NCBI RefSeq assembly: GCF_025370935.1
Contig: NC_133498.1
Location: forward strand, 1,836,224 to 1,900,223
Source: Choristoneura fumiferana
Taxonomy: Eukaryota; Arthropoda; Insecta; Lepidoptera; Tortricidae
Reading direction: 5' to 3'
Length of the DNA: 64,000 bases
Positions 12,625 to 23,896 of the stretch are shown here, piece by piece. Position 1 is the stretch's first letter. Every line of letters begins with the position of its first letter. The notes under the pieces are model-generated. The model was given only the letters and a program-made list of their open reading frames with translations. It was not told where the DNA came from and ran no database searches. The position numbers were made by a program, and so were the translations under genes.

Positions 12625-12842
12625 CCGTAAACTGCTTCAACTTTGCCCTCTGGCCCCAACATTGCCTGATTCGATTTAGAGTCAATAACTAGCACCCTTC
12701 TAGGTTTTTAAACTTTTATCCCCCCCGTAATAATAATTCCCGTGTATATAAAAGTTTAAAACCTATAAGAGTGCTAAGTTATCGACTGTAAATCAAATAA
12801 GGCAATGTTGGGGCCACAGGGCAAAGTTGAAGCAGTTTACGG
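12625..12842. mobile_element. Fold-back MITE with TA target duplication
   Basis: Long arms: left 'ccgtaaactgcttcaacttt', right 'aaagttgaagcagtttacgg'. The arms pair over roughly 100 nt around a 'cccgtgtat' loop. Each end abuts TA (12623-12624 and 12843-12844), as in Tc1/mariner-type insertions. 218 bp, non-coding. Confidence 0.8.
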
Positions 12843-13017
12843 TATGCGCATGGAACTTGACTCGGCAGAATTCGATTGGTGCGCGTGGGCAGATTGATCG
12901 CGCTCGCGCCTCCATTCAGATCCTTGAGCTGGTTGCCGACACACAAACACACATACGTACGCTAATTAAATGAACAATGGCAGACGGATTGTCGCCGCCG
13001 CATGCCATGCTAAACTG

Positions 13018-13195
13018 GGGGGCTATTTTGAAGTTCGAATTTTGCACTTCGTAGTATCGGGCCAGCAGGGGGGCTATACTGTGAAATTCGAAAATCGAAG
13101 TTCGTATCGTACCGTCCCTCTCACTCTCGTATTAAATACCTAATATTAGCGTCTGCGGGACGGTACGATAACGATACGAACTTCGATTTTGTAGA
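13018..13195. mobile_element. Fold-back MITE, family F1 copy 3 plus partial copy
   Basis: Positions 13018-13065 are a partial arm. Positions 13068-13195 are a fuller palindrome with 'aagttcgtatcgtaccgtcc' and its complement 'gggacggtacgataacgata'. The right arm carries a 6-bp repeat ('acgata'). Confidence 0.65.
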
Positions 13196-13511
13196 TCTGG
13201 GTTCTTGTTTTGTATCTTTTTGACATTGTGGGAATAGATTTACTTTAGTCTGTCCATCTGTCCGTCCGTCTGTAAACTACAGAAACTTGCAGTCACATTG
13301 ACGTTACACTTAAGACGACATAAAAAAACTCGCGTTCTAACTTTCTATTAAAAAAAATGTCATGAATTAAAAGAACCTTTCGCCTTTATCTTTTTTTACA
13401 GCGTGTAATTAATTAATAATAATTTCTTGGGATAAATCACTACCCCGCGAAGGACCAGCAACAGCAAGAGTTAGGAAACTAGTGGCGTTGAATGTTACCT
13501 TAAAGTACTAT

Positions 13512-13938
13512 ACACCGTGTTTTTTTTTGATATCCGTTAACTTCAGCAGACGACTCAGTTCATTAATATGAACTACCTGATGATCAATATAGTCGCGAAA
13601 TTGAAAAAAATATATAATTTTGTTTTCGAAAATAAAAATCTTGCATATAAATAGCTTCACATTCATTGTTAATTGTAAAATAAATAAACAAACTTGACAA
13701 GTGACATTGACGTGACATATAAGAGAGGCATCAAAAAAATCAACATATTTAACTTTCTTGTGTTAATTAAACACGGATTAGTTATGGACCTTGAAAAAAA
13801 TGCATAAATTAAGGACATTTACGCTGTTTTACTGCTAATAATTAACTATCTTAACTTGATTATATTTTAAAGATTAACTTCATTTGACCTGTAGATTGTC
13901 CCCTTAAAGTTAACGGATATCAAATATAACACGGTGTT
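13512..13938. mobile_element. TIR element with ACACCGTG ends
   Basis: Left end 'acaccgtgtttttttttgat' then 'atccgttaactt'; right end 'aagttaacggatatcaaata' then 'taacacggtgt'. The ends are inverted repeats of about 33 nt. The 427-bp interior is AT-rich with no frame. A solo arm lies near 14220. Confidence 0.7.
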
Positions 13939-13956
13939 TTGTATTGTATATAATCT

Positions 13957-14084
13957 ATCCTCCTAACGCCCAAGTCAAATTTTTGATTTATGAACATCAA
14001 ACTTTATGTCATTTATGATAGAGTTTGATATTAAAATTTCAAGTCTTTTATAAAGGACTCTGGGCGTTAGGATTAGGAGGTTAT
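13957..14084. mobile_element. Short palindromic MITE, family F10 copy 1
   Basis: Left 'atcctcctaacgcccaagtc', right 'ggactctgggcgttaggatt' then 'aggaggttat': an inverted pair of about 25 nt around 'catttatgatagagtttgat'. A second copy is at 19349-19474. Confidence 0.7.
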
Positions 14085-17000
14085 AGCTCTTTACATGAAA
14101 CACATAAAAAATAACAGTTTACGTTGAGACATCGATGTACAGTCGAAATTAAAGATATCTTTGACCTTGACTGTAGGTACCACGGCGAACTTATCTCATA
14201 ATAAAATCTCTTCCAGTTGAAGTTAACGGAAATCAAAAATAAAACGTTCTATTAGCTATCTACTTCGCACGCAACTATCGAGCTCTGCCAGCCCGGTATT
14301 CCACATATCACTACTATTAACAACGTAATTACATTTAAACTTTCAATTACGACCAGTTGTAGTGCAGTTAAGTGGCACCTGCCGTCCGGGCACCGGTTGG
14401 AGCCCCGGGGGCTCGCGACCTGGATTTTGGACGCCGGCTGCGGCGGCGTTGGTGAAAAAATGTAGAAACTGTAATGTTACAGTACAGTCATCAGCACCAA
14501 TATCTGACAACAAAGCGTGCACAATCGGATACGACTGTATTTTGTTAAATACATATTCAGAATAATGTCTGTTTTTTTTATATTCTTTCGTAAATAGCTT
14601 TCGGAGATATCGTAAACCTGAAAGGCACAACTTCCCGAGATATTCACATTTATTAATGAATGAATGAATGATTTATTTGTATAACATAGGTAAGTTACAA
14701 AGATTTTTAAGATTTAAGGTTTTTAAGACTTAAATCAAAGAGGCATATATAAAATATAGGCCTAGTTAAAATTAGAAGCATAACGTCAAATTAAAAGTCA
14801 AAGTCAAAATCACTTTGCAAAAGCACTTTGAATATCAACAAAAAAAAATCTAACACAACGTTTCAAGTGTCCCCATTAATTTTTTTGATTTTTTAACTGA
14901 TGCTTAGTTAAAAAGGCTCATTTCAGTGATATTAAAAATAAAGGACATTATGAAGGCTAAATGTTCCTTTTTTAATGTTAAATGATTTTGAGTATTAAAA
15001 TAGAAAAGCATAAATAATAGAAAATATGCCTATTATGTATTATTTTTAGTAAAGAAACAAAAAACAAACTTTCAACATTTATTTTCTCGAGTTTAACAAA
15101 ATGTTAGATGTGCCCGTATGCGTTTCGACGGCAGAATAGTAATTCTGGTGACTGGTATCACAACCATAGTCTGATAAGATAAAAGCGAACCAAAAACTGC
15201 TCATCCGCGACCTTTTGATAGCTACGTTTTTTTTTTATTCGACTGGATGGCAAACGAGCAAGTGGGTCTCCTCTCTCCTGATGGTAAGAGATCACCACCG
15301 CACATAGACACCTACGTACGTCTATGCTTTGTTCTACCGAAGCGGCACTCACAAACTGGTCAAGGCATAGTAATCTGTATTATTAACGATTTTTCCGCCA
15401 CTCAAAGCCCATAAAGACTTGTGTCTCCGTTACATATAGTCATCAACCTACCACGAATGAATAAGTTAACTTGTACCAGTATAACTGGTCGCCATAGATA
15501 TGGAGACCCAAATTATATTATATTTTAAATATGCTTAAATTGTTGATAGACAGAGACATGGCTCAATGGTGATGGATGATATTGTCATTGGAAAAACGTG
15601 GCGAATATTAAAAAAAATTAAAATGAAAAGATTTATTCGGGACACACACATAAATAATAGATACAGAACAAAAACATAATAATAATAAAGTGAAATAAAA
15701 TAAAATGAGAATACAAAATACAAAAAATACCCTTACCCTTATGCCTTATGCATTTTATCTAAAGAAAATAAGCAATTTTTATATCATTTAAATGCTGGCA
15801 TTGGTTTATATTATGTAGAGAAGCAGAAGATTTGTTTCAACGGATTTAATGGATTTTGGCGCCATAATTTATAACCGGAATAAAGAGTACCTGCCTTTTA
15901 TTTCCGAAAGTTGCTTAGGTCATGCGATATAGTGATGAACTAATTATTTCTAGACGAAGTCGCAGGACACAATAAAGTATTTTATCGAGAGCTCAACCCT
16001 CAGCTGTAAAGAAATTGAAAGGAGGAAGACGAGGAAGTAAGAAGCCTGTATTATTAATATATTTATTTAAATTCGATATTCATGTGTTTGGATGACCTTC
16101 GTCATTGGGCTTAGATTAAAACCTAAGCCTTCTTGTGGCTGCAGATACGTGTAGGTAGTTAACTAGTGGACGAGTGGCTACAAAAATCCTAAAAATGGCT
16201 ACATTTAGCCACAGACCCGCCAAAGCTGGCAGCACCGGCGCGGGCGCAGCAACGCGTCGGCGCCGGGCAGCGAACCCCGCACCTGTCGCGCGCGCATCTG
16301 TCCGGTGCAAGCGTGTTCAAGGCTTCGCGGGGTGCCGGGTTCGGGCACACCGCATGCCACGAAGGACCCTGTGCATGGGCTGTCTTTCCCATAGGACCTG
16401 GCCAGATCATTACGCGGTGTCGCGTCGTGTTAATATACGGTGTCGAACCCTTGACACATCTTCATCTCAGCCGTAGGGCATCTACTGTTGGTAGGCTTCC
16501 CCCATAGGCTGTTACTTCGGTTGGAAACGGCCTGCATCCACCGTGAACCTGCGACTTTAACCAGGTCATCCGTCCATCTCGTTACACGCTTGCCGATCCG
16601 CATTGAGAACATTTCGGCCCCAACGGCCATGGGCCCCAGCGACTTCGATTTGAACATAATTTAGACAATCGTGATCGTATATGAATCGTAACGAGGGATA
16701 GAGTCTCATACGCTCCTATAATTTATCGTAAAAGTTGGTAACACTGCGATCAAGTGACCAACTTGCTAAGTAACATCGTTGGTTAGCTGCTGGTCATGCA
16801 TGTGCTGGAATCCTAAAAAGCTTCCAAAATGGTTTCGAAAACGCAAACACTGCAGACTTGAATTTAAAAAAAAAAAAGGAAAAACGTGCCACATTCACCC
16901 CTCCCGCATCTGCCTTCAGCCGGTCCGGTTGGAGTGGACCCGTTTACTGAATGCAATAAAACATAATATGCGATTGTTTTAAAAGGTCGTGTTCTCGTGG

Positions 17001-18351
17001 TGAAATGATGAAGTTATTGAATTATTTAATTTACGCACGCGAAAAACTACTGGACTTTTCCTTTTAAGGGTGAAGCTTCTTCCGGATTAAAAAAGCTTTG
17101 TTATTTTCTTACAAGCTTTTCATATATTTGACTCCCGCCCGACACAAAAAGAGGGGTGTGGTGTTATAAGTTTGACACCAATGTCTGTCTGGCTAACGGT
17201 GGTATCGTAGCTCTCTAACGGATGAACCGATGTCGATGCGGTTTTTCAACGTGAAAGCGAGTTTCCATTTTGAGTTATGTTTCATAAAAATCGGTTCAGC
17301 CGTTTTGTGATAATGAGCTTTGAAATTACAATTTTGGGGATTTTTTTACATTTTTAAGTTGGATAGGTTTTTTCTCTGGTTTGGTTATGGCTTCCTCCGA
17401 TCAATTTTTCCTACTTACACACTTTTTTTTTTCTTGTAGGGCGCTGCCTGCCCCACTTGGTATGGGGAGGTGGAGGGGGGGGGAGGCGTCTGGCATCCCA
17501 CCGTATTTACTCAGCTACGGCATCGTAGACGCATACCTATAAAAAACCTCATTAATTAAAATCATAAAACCAATTAATAATTCTATTGGAAAACAAGTTT
17601 TTCCTCATAACCACCTGTTCCGAGATACCAGGATATCATAGCTCTGTATGTAGCATCGGAGCGTGCGTTGACCCCGCGCCCTTGACCGCCGGCTGCGCCA
17701 CCTGTCAAATGTTATGCCGCCCTGGTACCTGGCAGCTAACCACCCGGTGTCTGCTAGTATGTGCGATCAGCTGACTGCCAAATCTGTTTGCGGATTAGTT
17801 AAACATGAAAACTTTTTGCATTAAGATAAAAAAAATAAGGCCGGGGGAGGCCTTTGTCCAGCAGTGGACGTCTTCCGGCTGATGAAAAAAATAAACATAC
17901 AGTTGAAGTCGAACATAACCCTCTTTTTGAAGCCGGTTAATAATTAGTTGTTGCCCGTGACTCCGTCTGCAAAGAATTCGTTTATCGCTATGCGGCGGGA
18001 ACTATGCAATTTTCGTGGATAAAGTATGTTAATCTAGCTAGGTTATGAGCTAAATATCTGTGTATCAAATTACATCGAAGTCCGTTAGGCTTTTTTTTTT
18101 AGCTTAAAAGAACAACACTTTCGCACATACACTCAAAAACTTTGTTATTTCGATAAGGATAAGTTATTGGTAAATGCCTCCTACGTGCCTGATATGGATC
18201 TTTGAGATAGATACAGTTGATACCTGAGCACCCCCTAGCCAAACCTAAGTTGCATGTTCAAGATTTATCAGTAGGGTTATCTGCTGCATTCGGTTTTATT
18301 TATTTATTTATTTACAAAATTACAATTATAAGCTTTTAAGTATACAAAGGG
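14085..18351. other. Intergenic DNA with repeat fragments
   Basis: No gene recognised. Identifiable pieces: a LINE-like fragment at 15222-15315 ('gactggatggcaaacgagca', longer copy at 57727-58010); a GC-rich block at 16170-16410 with overlapping frames on both strands and no convincing protein; and a repeat at 17155-17345 ('ggttcagccgttttgtgata') whose relative is at 63545-63720. A short RTE end lies at 17845-17885. Confidence 0.5.
16436..16650 (-). pseudogene. RTE-type reverse transcriptase C-terminus, minus strand
   Basis: The reverse complement reads VTRWTDDLVKVAGSRWMQA, matching the TRWTDDL..AG.RWM block of RTE-type elements. The downstream part is scrambled and short. Dead fragment. Confidence 0.65.
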
Positions 18352-18601
18352 CCAGTCAGTATGCCACACGGCGACTCACAACTCGGAAAGTTACGCTCGT
18401 CTCGCTTCACCCTAAATAAAATAACGGTAGTTAAATCATGATTGTAAAGAGTTGTCCAGGGGCCGTAACCATGGCAACGAGGTACAAGAACTAGTTGATC
18501 GACTCATTTGAAAATTAGAAAAAGAAAGTAAATTATTTTTTTTTAAGGTTTTTTTTTTCAATACCTTTATTCACAACAACACAACACAACAACATTATTA
18601 A

Positions 18602-18747
18602 GTACAGTCAAGTGCAAAGATATTAACACGGCCTAAGTTACAAAAATATGTATAGGTACGTACTCGACTTTATGCACTTAAAATTAAGGTCGTGTATTCA
18701 TATTTTTCTAACTTTGGCCGTAGCGATATCTTTGCATTTGATTGTAC
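18602..18747. mobile_element. GTACAGTCAAGTGC MITE (nested)
   Basis: Left 'gtacagtcaagtgcaaagat', right 'atctttgcatttgattgtac': near-perfect inverted ends, 146 bp, non-coding. Confidence 0.75.
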
Positions 18748-18863
18748 AAATAGACTACACGAAGAATAAAAGTGTCATTGCGATTGCGAATCGGACACCA
18801 GCTCAGCATAATTTATTTATCTGTTCTTCTACCGTAGAATAAAACAAAAGACTTTTGGATAGT

Positions 18864-19054
18864 CAGCTGGTGTTGGCATAGTTATTAGAATGAAAAGCAG
18901 CAGCCACATTTGTCAGATGTTCTCGAGTTGGAACAATTGATCAGCTGAGAGGCGATTTGTTTGTACACAGTACAGTTTGTGAACAGAACAGTACCACCTG
19001 TCAGATGCCATGGTGCCGTTACAGTGTCTGGCAGATTGTATACTTGATCAGCTG
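18864..19054. promoter_or_regulatory. Cluster of eight E-box (CANNTG) sites
   Basis: CAGCTG at 18864, 18942 and 19049; CAGATG at 18914 and 19002; CACCTG at 18995; CAATTG at 18934; CATTTG at 18907. That is eight sites in 191 bp, where about 0.75 would be expected for a four-fixed-base motif. E-boxes are the binding sites of Daughterless heterodimers, and Drosophila da is known to feed back on itself. The cluster is 3.4 kb upstream of the putative da first exon. It may lie inside a mobile element, so function is an inference. Confidence 0.4.
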
Positions 19055-19263
19055 ATTGTCAAAGGGTGAGGCCAAACGAACGTAATTTTATGAGTTGTGG
19101 GTCGCGTAGTCTCTCTCTAGGACATTACCCGCAGAAAAAAGTTAGGGACTAATGTAGTCTCTAGGACGCGTGACGGGTTAATGCAATGTGTAGCACGTTT
19201 TAAGTCGCCGTGTGGCACAAACTGGACTTTTTTACCCGACTGCCCGAAGGAGGGTTATGTTTT

Positions 19264-19310
19264 TCGTGCGTATGTATGTATGTATGTATGTATGTGGGTA
19301 TGTATGTCCA
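19264..19310. repeat. (GTAT)n microsatellite
   Basis: Five uninterrupted 'gtat/tatg' units and a broken extension. A shorter (TATG)n run is at 20143-20165, next to a LINE 3' end. Confidence 0.9.
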
Positions 19311-19348
19311 TATCTTTGGTCCTCGCTGCAACCTAATTATAAAACCTA

Positions 19349-19474
19349 TAATAACCTCCGAACGCTCAAGTCAAATTTTTGATATATGAACATCAAACTA
19401 TGTCATTTATGATAGAGTTTGAAGTTCACATTATAATAAGTCCTTTATAAAGGACTGTGCGTTACGAGGATAAT
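19349..19474. mobile_element. Short palindromic MITE, family F10 copy 2
   Basis: Same layout as 13957-14084: 'aacctccgaacgctcaagtc' at the left, 'ctgtgcgttacgaggat' at the right, and the same 'catttatgatagagtttg' centre. Confidence 0.65.
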
Positions 19475-19499
19475 TCTGAAAAATATTACGGGAGTGTCA

Positions 19500-20000
19500 T
19501 TGTTTTAAACTAGCCCAATGTGCTGAAATGTTGGGTATTAGCCCGTCGAGCGATTTAAGGAAATCTGTCCTGTCCGAAAATGCGCTGGGCGCACTCAGTG
19601 AGTGTATGTATATCACAGTTCCGGACAAATTTCGCCAGGCGCTTTTTGCACCGCCTTATCGCTCGACGGGTTAATGTTATGACACTGTGCATAACATGCT
19701 CAGGCAGCACCAATTCACTGACCATGCCGTCCGTCGCTTCACACAGCAGGGTGGTCGGACCACCGCGGCGGTCACGCGACACCGCGGCGTCAGCGCGTTC
19801 GCACGGTGTCGTGTTGTGATGCGATACAGCGAGCCTCGGCACGGCAGGACCAGGGCGATACAGCTGGTGTTAGTGCCCAGTGGTTAGTGAACCTGAGCTT
19901 GAGGTCCCGGGTGCGATCGATCCTCGGTCGGGGCTATTTGTATGAGTTGTTCTCGAGTGGGTGTTTAATATGTACCTGTTTAAGTATGTCCAAAAAATAA
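19500..20000. repeat. GC-rich fold-back segment followed by decayed SINE S1
   Basis: 'agcccgtcgagcgattta' near 19540 pairs with 'ttatcgctcgacgggttaat' near 19660. Positions 19700-19870 are GC-rich but lack a convincing frame. Positions 19880-20000 match the tRNA-derived SINE at 24417 ('agcttgaggtcccgggtgcg'). Confidence 0.5.
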
Positions 20001-20139
20001 TTGAAAGCCAAAGACACCGCAAAAATATTTTTTTTCAGTTATTTATTTGATTGTATTAATTTTTTCGAATTGCCTTCATTATTAAAATTTTATGTAAATT
20101 ATACTTGGCTGCATTTGTCTTTGGTCCTCCTTGTAGCCT

Positions 20140-20760
20140 AAACGTATGTATGTATGTATGTATGTAAACTCTTTATTGTACAAAATAAGTAACAAACACA
20201 ATTGACAAACATTGAGATATATGTACAAAGGCGAACTTATCCCTTTAAGGGATCTCTACCATCAGTTAGGGACAGACAAAAAGTGAGTTTAAACATTAAA
20301 ATAGATAGTGAAAGCTTCAATATAATGCCTTAAATAATAAAATACACAAATCTTTAATAGAGACCTAACATGAAAATAAACTACTACATACAAATAAACC
20401 CCCTTGCAAAAAAAACGGGCACCTATGGTTTTTGTATTTTATGTGCATGAAAGCTTACCTGAAAAACCATAGGTGCCCTATTTTTTTGCAAGAGGGTTTA
20501 TATGCATACATATACAAACATAAAAAAAAAAAAGGATGTTTTGATAGATTTAAGGAGAAGGTGTGAGCCACATTTTCTTCAAACCCTCCCTGAACGATCC
20601 CACGGTGAGAGATTGCCTGATGGAGGTCGGTAGCCGATTCCACAGCCTTGTAGATTGCACTGTGAAGGATTTAGAAACATCTGGACAGTTTCCAAATTTC
20701 TTAAAATAAAAATAAAATAAAAAATCATTTATTGCCACATCATAATTACATGATCAAAAA
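20140..20760 (-). pseudogene. Non-LTR retrotransposon 3' end, minus strand
   Basis: The reverse complement of 20550-20700 reads FTVQSTRLWNRLPTSIRQS then LTVGSFREGLKKMWLT. This is the 'LWN.LP..IR' C-terminal block of CR1/Jockey-type reverse transcriptases. The 3' UTR ('ttattgtacaaaataagtaa') runs down to a (TATG)n run. A small fold-back insert lies at 20396-20500. The same family is at 32070-32430 (+) and, in part, at 25948-26060 and around 44480-45080. Confidence 0.7.
20396..20500. mobile_element. Palindromic MITE nested in LINE 3' end
   Basis: 'ttgcaaaaaaaacgggcacc' with 'tatggttttt' at the left pairs with 'gaaaaaccataggtgcccta' and 'tttttttgcaa' at the right. The surrounding LINE is continuous across it when compared with 32070-32430. 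Confidence 0.65.
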
Positions 20761-20997
20761 AAAAATTGGAAATAAATAACCCAGCTACCTACGTTCCGGC
20801 AATGGGTACCAATCTCAGCGAATGCTGGACCCATGGCAGCATGCACCCAGCGCTGATTTTCAGAATGCTTGCTACAAAATCATTATTTAAAGACGTATAG
20901 TAAAAAAATAATTAAAATAACAAATTAAACTAATTACAAATAAAAAAACAAGCATGGTCTATCTGATTATAGTTGAAAGTGTGATAAGTGTGTGGGT

Positions 20998-21033
20998 ATG
21001 TGTGTGTGTGAGCGTGTGCGTGCGTGCGTGTCT
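20998..21033. repeat. (TG)n/(CGTG)n microsatellite
   Basis: Runs 'tgtgtgtgtgagcgtgtgcg' then 'tgcgtgcgtgtc'. Positions 20705-20990, just before, are an unrelated interspersed repeat ('caatgggtaccaatctcagc'). Confidence 0.85.
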
Positions 21034-21317
21034 TGTTTTTTTTTTTAATTTTTAATTTACTTTTTGAAGTAAGTCAGAGATGCAAAGAAGCCGTAGTATC
21101 AATCAACAAAAACACTTAGCATCAGCAGTTGGTAGGCGGCGAATGTAGGTTACGCGAATTAACCACTTACGGGTCTTCGCAGAGACACCCTCACCTGTCG
21201 GTTAAAAGTGCAGCAAAACAAGATTCCGTAAACCCCGTGCCTGGTTGTTTGTTAGTTTGCGCTTTTGTTGCGCAGCACAAAGGAAGGTAGTGCAGAATAA
21301 GAAGCTTTCGTTAAGGC

Positions 21318-21410
21318 TTCTTATCCACCAGAGATGTGCGAGGATGTGTTGTGAGGTATGTGTTTTTCATGAACCGATTATTCCACTAAAGATGTGGCTT
21401 TTGCGCGTAA
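21318..21410. repeat. Single arm of fold-back family F6
   Basis: 'ccaccagagatgtgcgagga' followed by 'catgaaccgattattccact'. Full palindromic copies are at 35446-35730, 47436-47632 and 50104-50430. Positions 21411-22391 are AT-rich and show no recognised feature or promoter motif. Confidence 0.6.
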
Positions 21411-22391
21411 TTAACGTCAATTTCATAAACCAAATTACCTAAATGTGCATAATTGATAATTACACACATTCAGAATGTCCTGATGAAATAGCGGTGTTAT
21501 CAAATAACGGTTTCTGGCAAACACGACTTCGGACAAAAGGTATTTTCTAAAATAAAACTGCTTCATGCTCTGTTCATTTTTTCATCGTTCGGTTTACTTT
21601 TGAAGTAACAAATCAACTTTTTTTTCCCCAATACGCGCAGATGTGCAATTATTTCTTTAGCACGCTTTGTAGTGAAAGGACGTAACTCGAAATTTCACGT
21701 TTACCTGCATTAACTGGGTGAAGTTTTAAATCATCTTTTCAACGTTATAACAATCGCCAAGGTGCGTTACAGATATTATTTACAATTGTGTTTGTTTTTT
21801 TTCACAATCATTCGGATATATGTCATCGCTTACTATTTTTGGAAATTAATGTGAGATCCATTTTCTGCATTTACGAGAAAGTCAAAATCATGGCGGAGAA
21901 GGATGCCCAAATTTATATAATGATTTGGTTTAGCTAAGGTTGTGTTTTTTAAGTTTTTGTTCTTTGTTTGTAAAAAAATTATAATGCTATTTATTGTTCA
22001 AAATGTATCGTATTACACTTCTTACACCTAATGGTGTGACCCCTGCGAAATCAACATGGGACAGCACTTTTATTTAGTCTCAAATTTCCATTAAAAGCAA
22101 ATTCTTATTACCGAAAAGCTTTTTTGATTTCTATACGTGTTAAATTTTGACACGTACCCTCGGCGGATGCTTACCTGCTTTCTCTTTTGTGTGGGGTTCG
22201 ATTCCCGACAGAGCGTCACTAAGCTTGCCCGGTTCCCATACGGTGCAAGGTGGCTGAATCTAAAAAAAAAGTAATCCACTCGCCTTTGTTTGTCAATTTT
22301 GTGGTTACCCGATTTTACCTAGCGGGCCATTGATCAATAACAGAGCATAATTGTTTTTTTATTGTGGTGTTATAGTGCAATATTAATTAAA

Positions 22392-22450
22392 ATGCCCAAG
22401 AGAACACGGTGATGCGTCCAACAAAAAGTAAAAAAGTGAAATTTAAGTGA
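22392..22450 (+). promoter_or_regulatory. Two overlapping upstream ORFs in the putative leader
   Basis: ATG at 22392 opens a 6-codon frame (MPKRTR) closed by TGA at 22410-22412. The next ATG at 22412 shares the A of that stop and opens MRPTKSKKVKFK, closed at 22448-22450, only 10 nt before the main ATG at 22461. If the transcript starts upstream, these would lower or regulate initiation at 22461. The transcription start is not visible, so leader status is inferred. Confidence 0.45.
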
Positions 22451-22460
22451 CAAAAACAAA

Positions 22461-22874
22461 ATGGCGCTGCGGCACGATGCTAACATGGACTCAAATTTTT
22501 TAACCGCCGACCCGCCTCCTATAGGCGACATGGACTATCAACCTAGAACCGACCTAGCGTCGGAGTATTTTAATACATTTAATCAAATATGTGAAACTTA
22601 CCGTCCTCCGGATTCAGACGTCAATCTTCGTCAGACTTCGGACTCGCTTCGGTTATCTTCGGAAATCCTAGATGGAGTGCGCTCCGAGTTTATAACGACG
22701 GATTTCTGCAATGAAAAGAGAGAGTATGAGGTGGAGAGGTTCCTCAACGGAAAAGAGGAACAGATATTCCAGTTCGGCCAACCCGATGCTTCGGCACTGC
22801 TCAGGCATAGAGCGAGACGGAGATTTAACGAGGAGCACGGACTGCCGCCGGCTGCAACTAGTCAGGAGAGTGGG
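22461..22874 (+). CDS. da: Putative first coding exon of daughterless
   Basis: The ATG at 22461 sits in a good context (aacaaaATGG). The frame stays open for 138 codons to a GT donor (ggg|gtgagc) in phase 0; read through, it stops 5 codons later. The next recognised da exon at 34107 also starts in phase 0, so the two join cleanly. The product is acidic to mixed, with DLASEYFNTFNQICETYRPP near residues 31-50 and a basic LLRHRARRRF near 113-122. YFNTFNQI has a weak resemblance to FQNCFNKI in the N-terminal activation helix of Drosophila Da. The rest is not recognised and lacks the Drosophila N-terminus, so it could belong to another gene or be an alternative first exon. No other candidate first exon was found upstream of 34107. 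Confidence 0.5.
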
Positions 22875-23489
22875 GTGAGCTCAATTTTTTAATTGACAGG
22901 TTTTTTTTCGCCGAACATCTTTTTTGCAGATGCGTTCGTTGACCGAATTTTCGGTTCACCGAAAGTTAACTTTATGAAATTATCCGTCTGCTTTCAATAA
23001 TGTAGTAATTTTATCTTATGTTAACAGATTTGCATTGACGATGTTTTGTAACAAAAGTACTGCTAGGAAATAATTTTCGGCGAATCAGAAGTTACATTTT
23101 CCAATAAAACAATTAAAGTACAAATTACTTAACATTATTGTTTGCGCGTGTTGTGCTCATTCTTACAGGAAACCGGTGCATATTTGAATGCATTCGCGTT
23201 ACGCCCCTAAAATTTCTCGGAAAAATGGCGCGCGATCTAGAATCATCTTTACACATTATAAAACGTACGTCATACATATGAAATGACACATGACTCTTTT
23301 TAAAACCATATAGCGTGTGCCACATGGTGTCTGGAGTAATCCTACTTCCTACTTTTTTTTTCAGTGGTAATAAAAACAGACAGCAGTATATTTTATTTTT
23401 AATAAAAACAGGTACCTAGTTGTAGTTTAACAGTTTAATAGATGGCAGCACAGGTACATTGTTGATGTAACTAACTAACTTTCTACTTA

Positions 23490-23815
23490 TATTATAAATG
23501 CGAAAGTTTGTTGTGTGTGTGTTGTATGTTACCTACTCCTTCACGCTAAAACGGATGGACGCATTTAGATGAAATTTATCTTATATATTTATATATCCCG
23601 ATATTTCCAACGGGATAGGGATAAAATCTTGAAAATGCTACCGCTGGGTTTAGAGTCTTGAAATTTTGGACAGCTGTTCTTATGACAATCTCAATGAAGA
23701 CCACGATATACATTTTGGAAATTCTCAGGGGCTTTTTCTAAAATTCCGGAATTTCACTTGTAACTACCAGATCGAATAGTTTACGCGTGCGAAGCCGCGG
23801 GTAAACTCTAGTCAT
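23490..23815 (+). repeat. LINE-like 3' end ('TATAAATGCGAAAG' type)
   Basis: Starts 'ttatattataaatgcgaaag', contains 'cttcacgctaaaacggatgg', ends 'cgaagccgcgggtaaactct'. It is the most complete copy of the repeat at 2085 and 5122. Non-coding. Confidence 0.6.
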
Positions 23816-23896
23816 ACATAAATTACATATGTTATGAATGCTAATAAATGTTGTCCTGTAAATCATATTTTATCGGAGAAGAATCGTATATTTATC

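Larger units (their letters stand above)
18352..19225. mobile_element. TIR-bounded block carrying a nested MITE
   Basis: Left end 'ccagtcagtatgccacacgg' then 'cgact'; right end 'agtcgccgtgtggcacaaac' then 'tgg'. These are imperfect inverted repeats of about 24 nt. A 146-bp MITE lies inside at 18602-18747. The remaining sequence includes a strong cluster of CANNTG sites. No transposase frame is seen. Element boundaries are an inference from the end repeats; no target duplication was found. Confidence 0.5.

Noticed and set aside
16116..16510. Overlapping 60-100 codon frames in a GC-rich block
   Set aside because: Composition is Ala/Arg-rich in every frame, with no splice structure or recognisable domain. 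GC content alone explains the openness.
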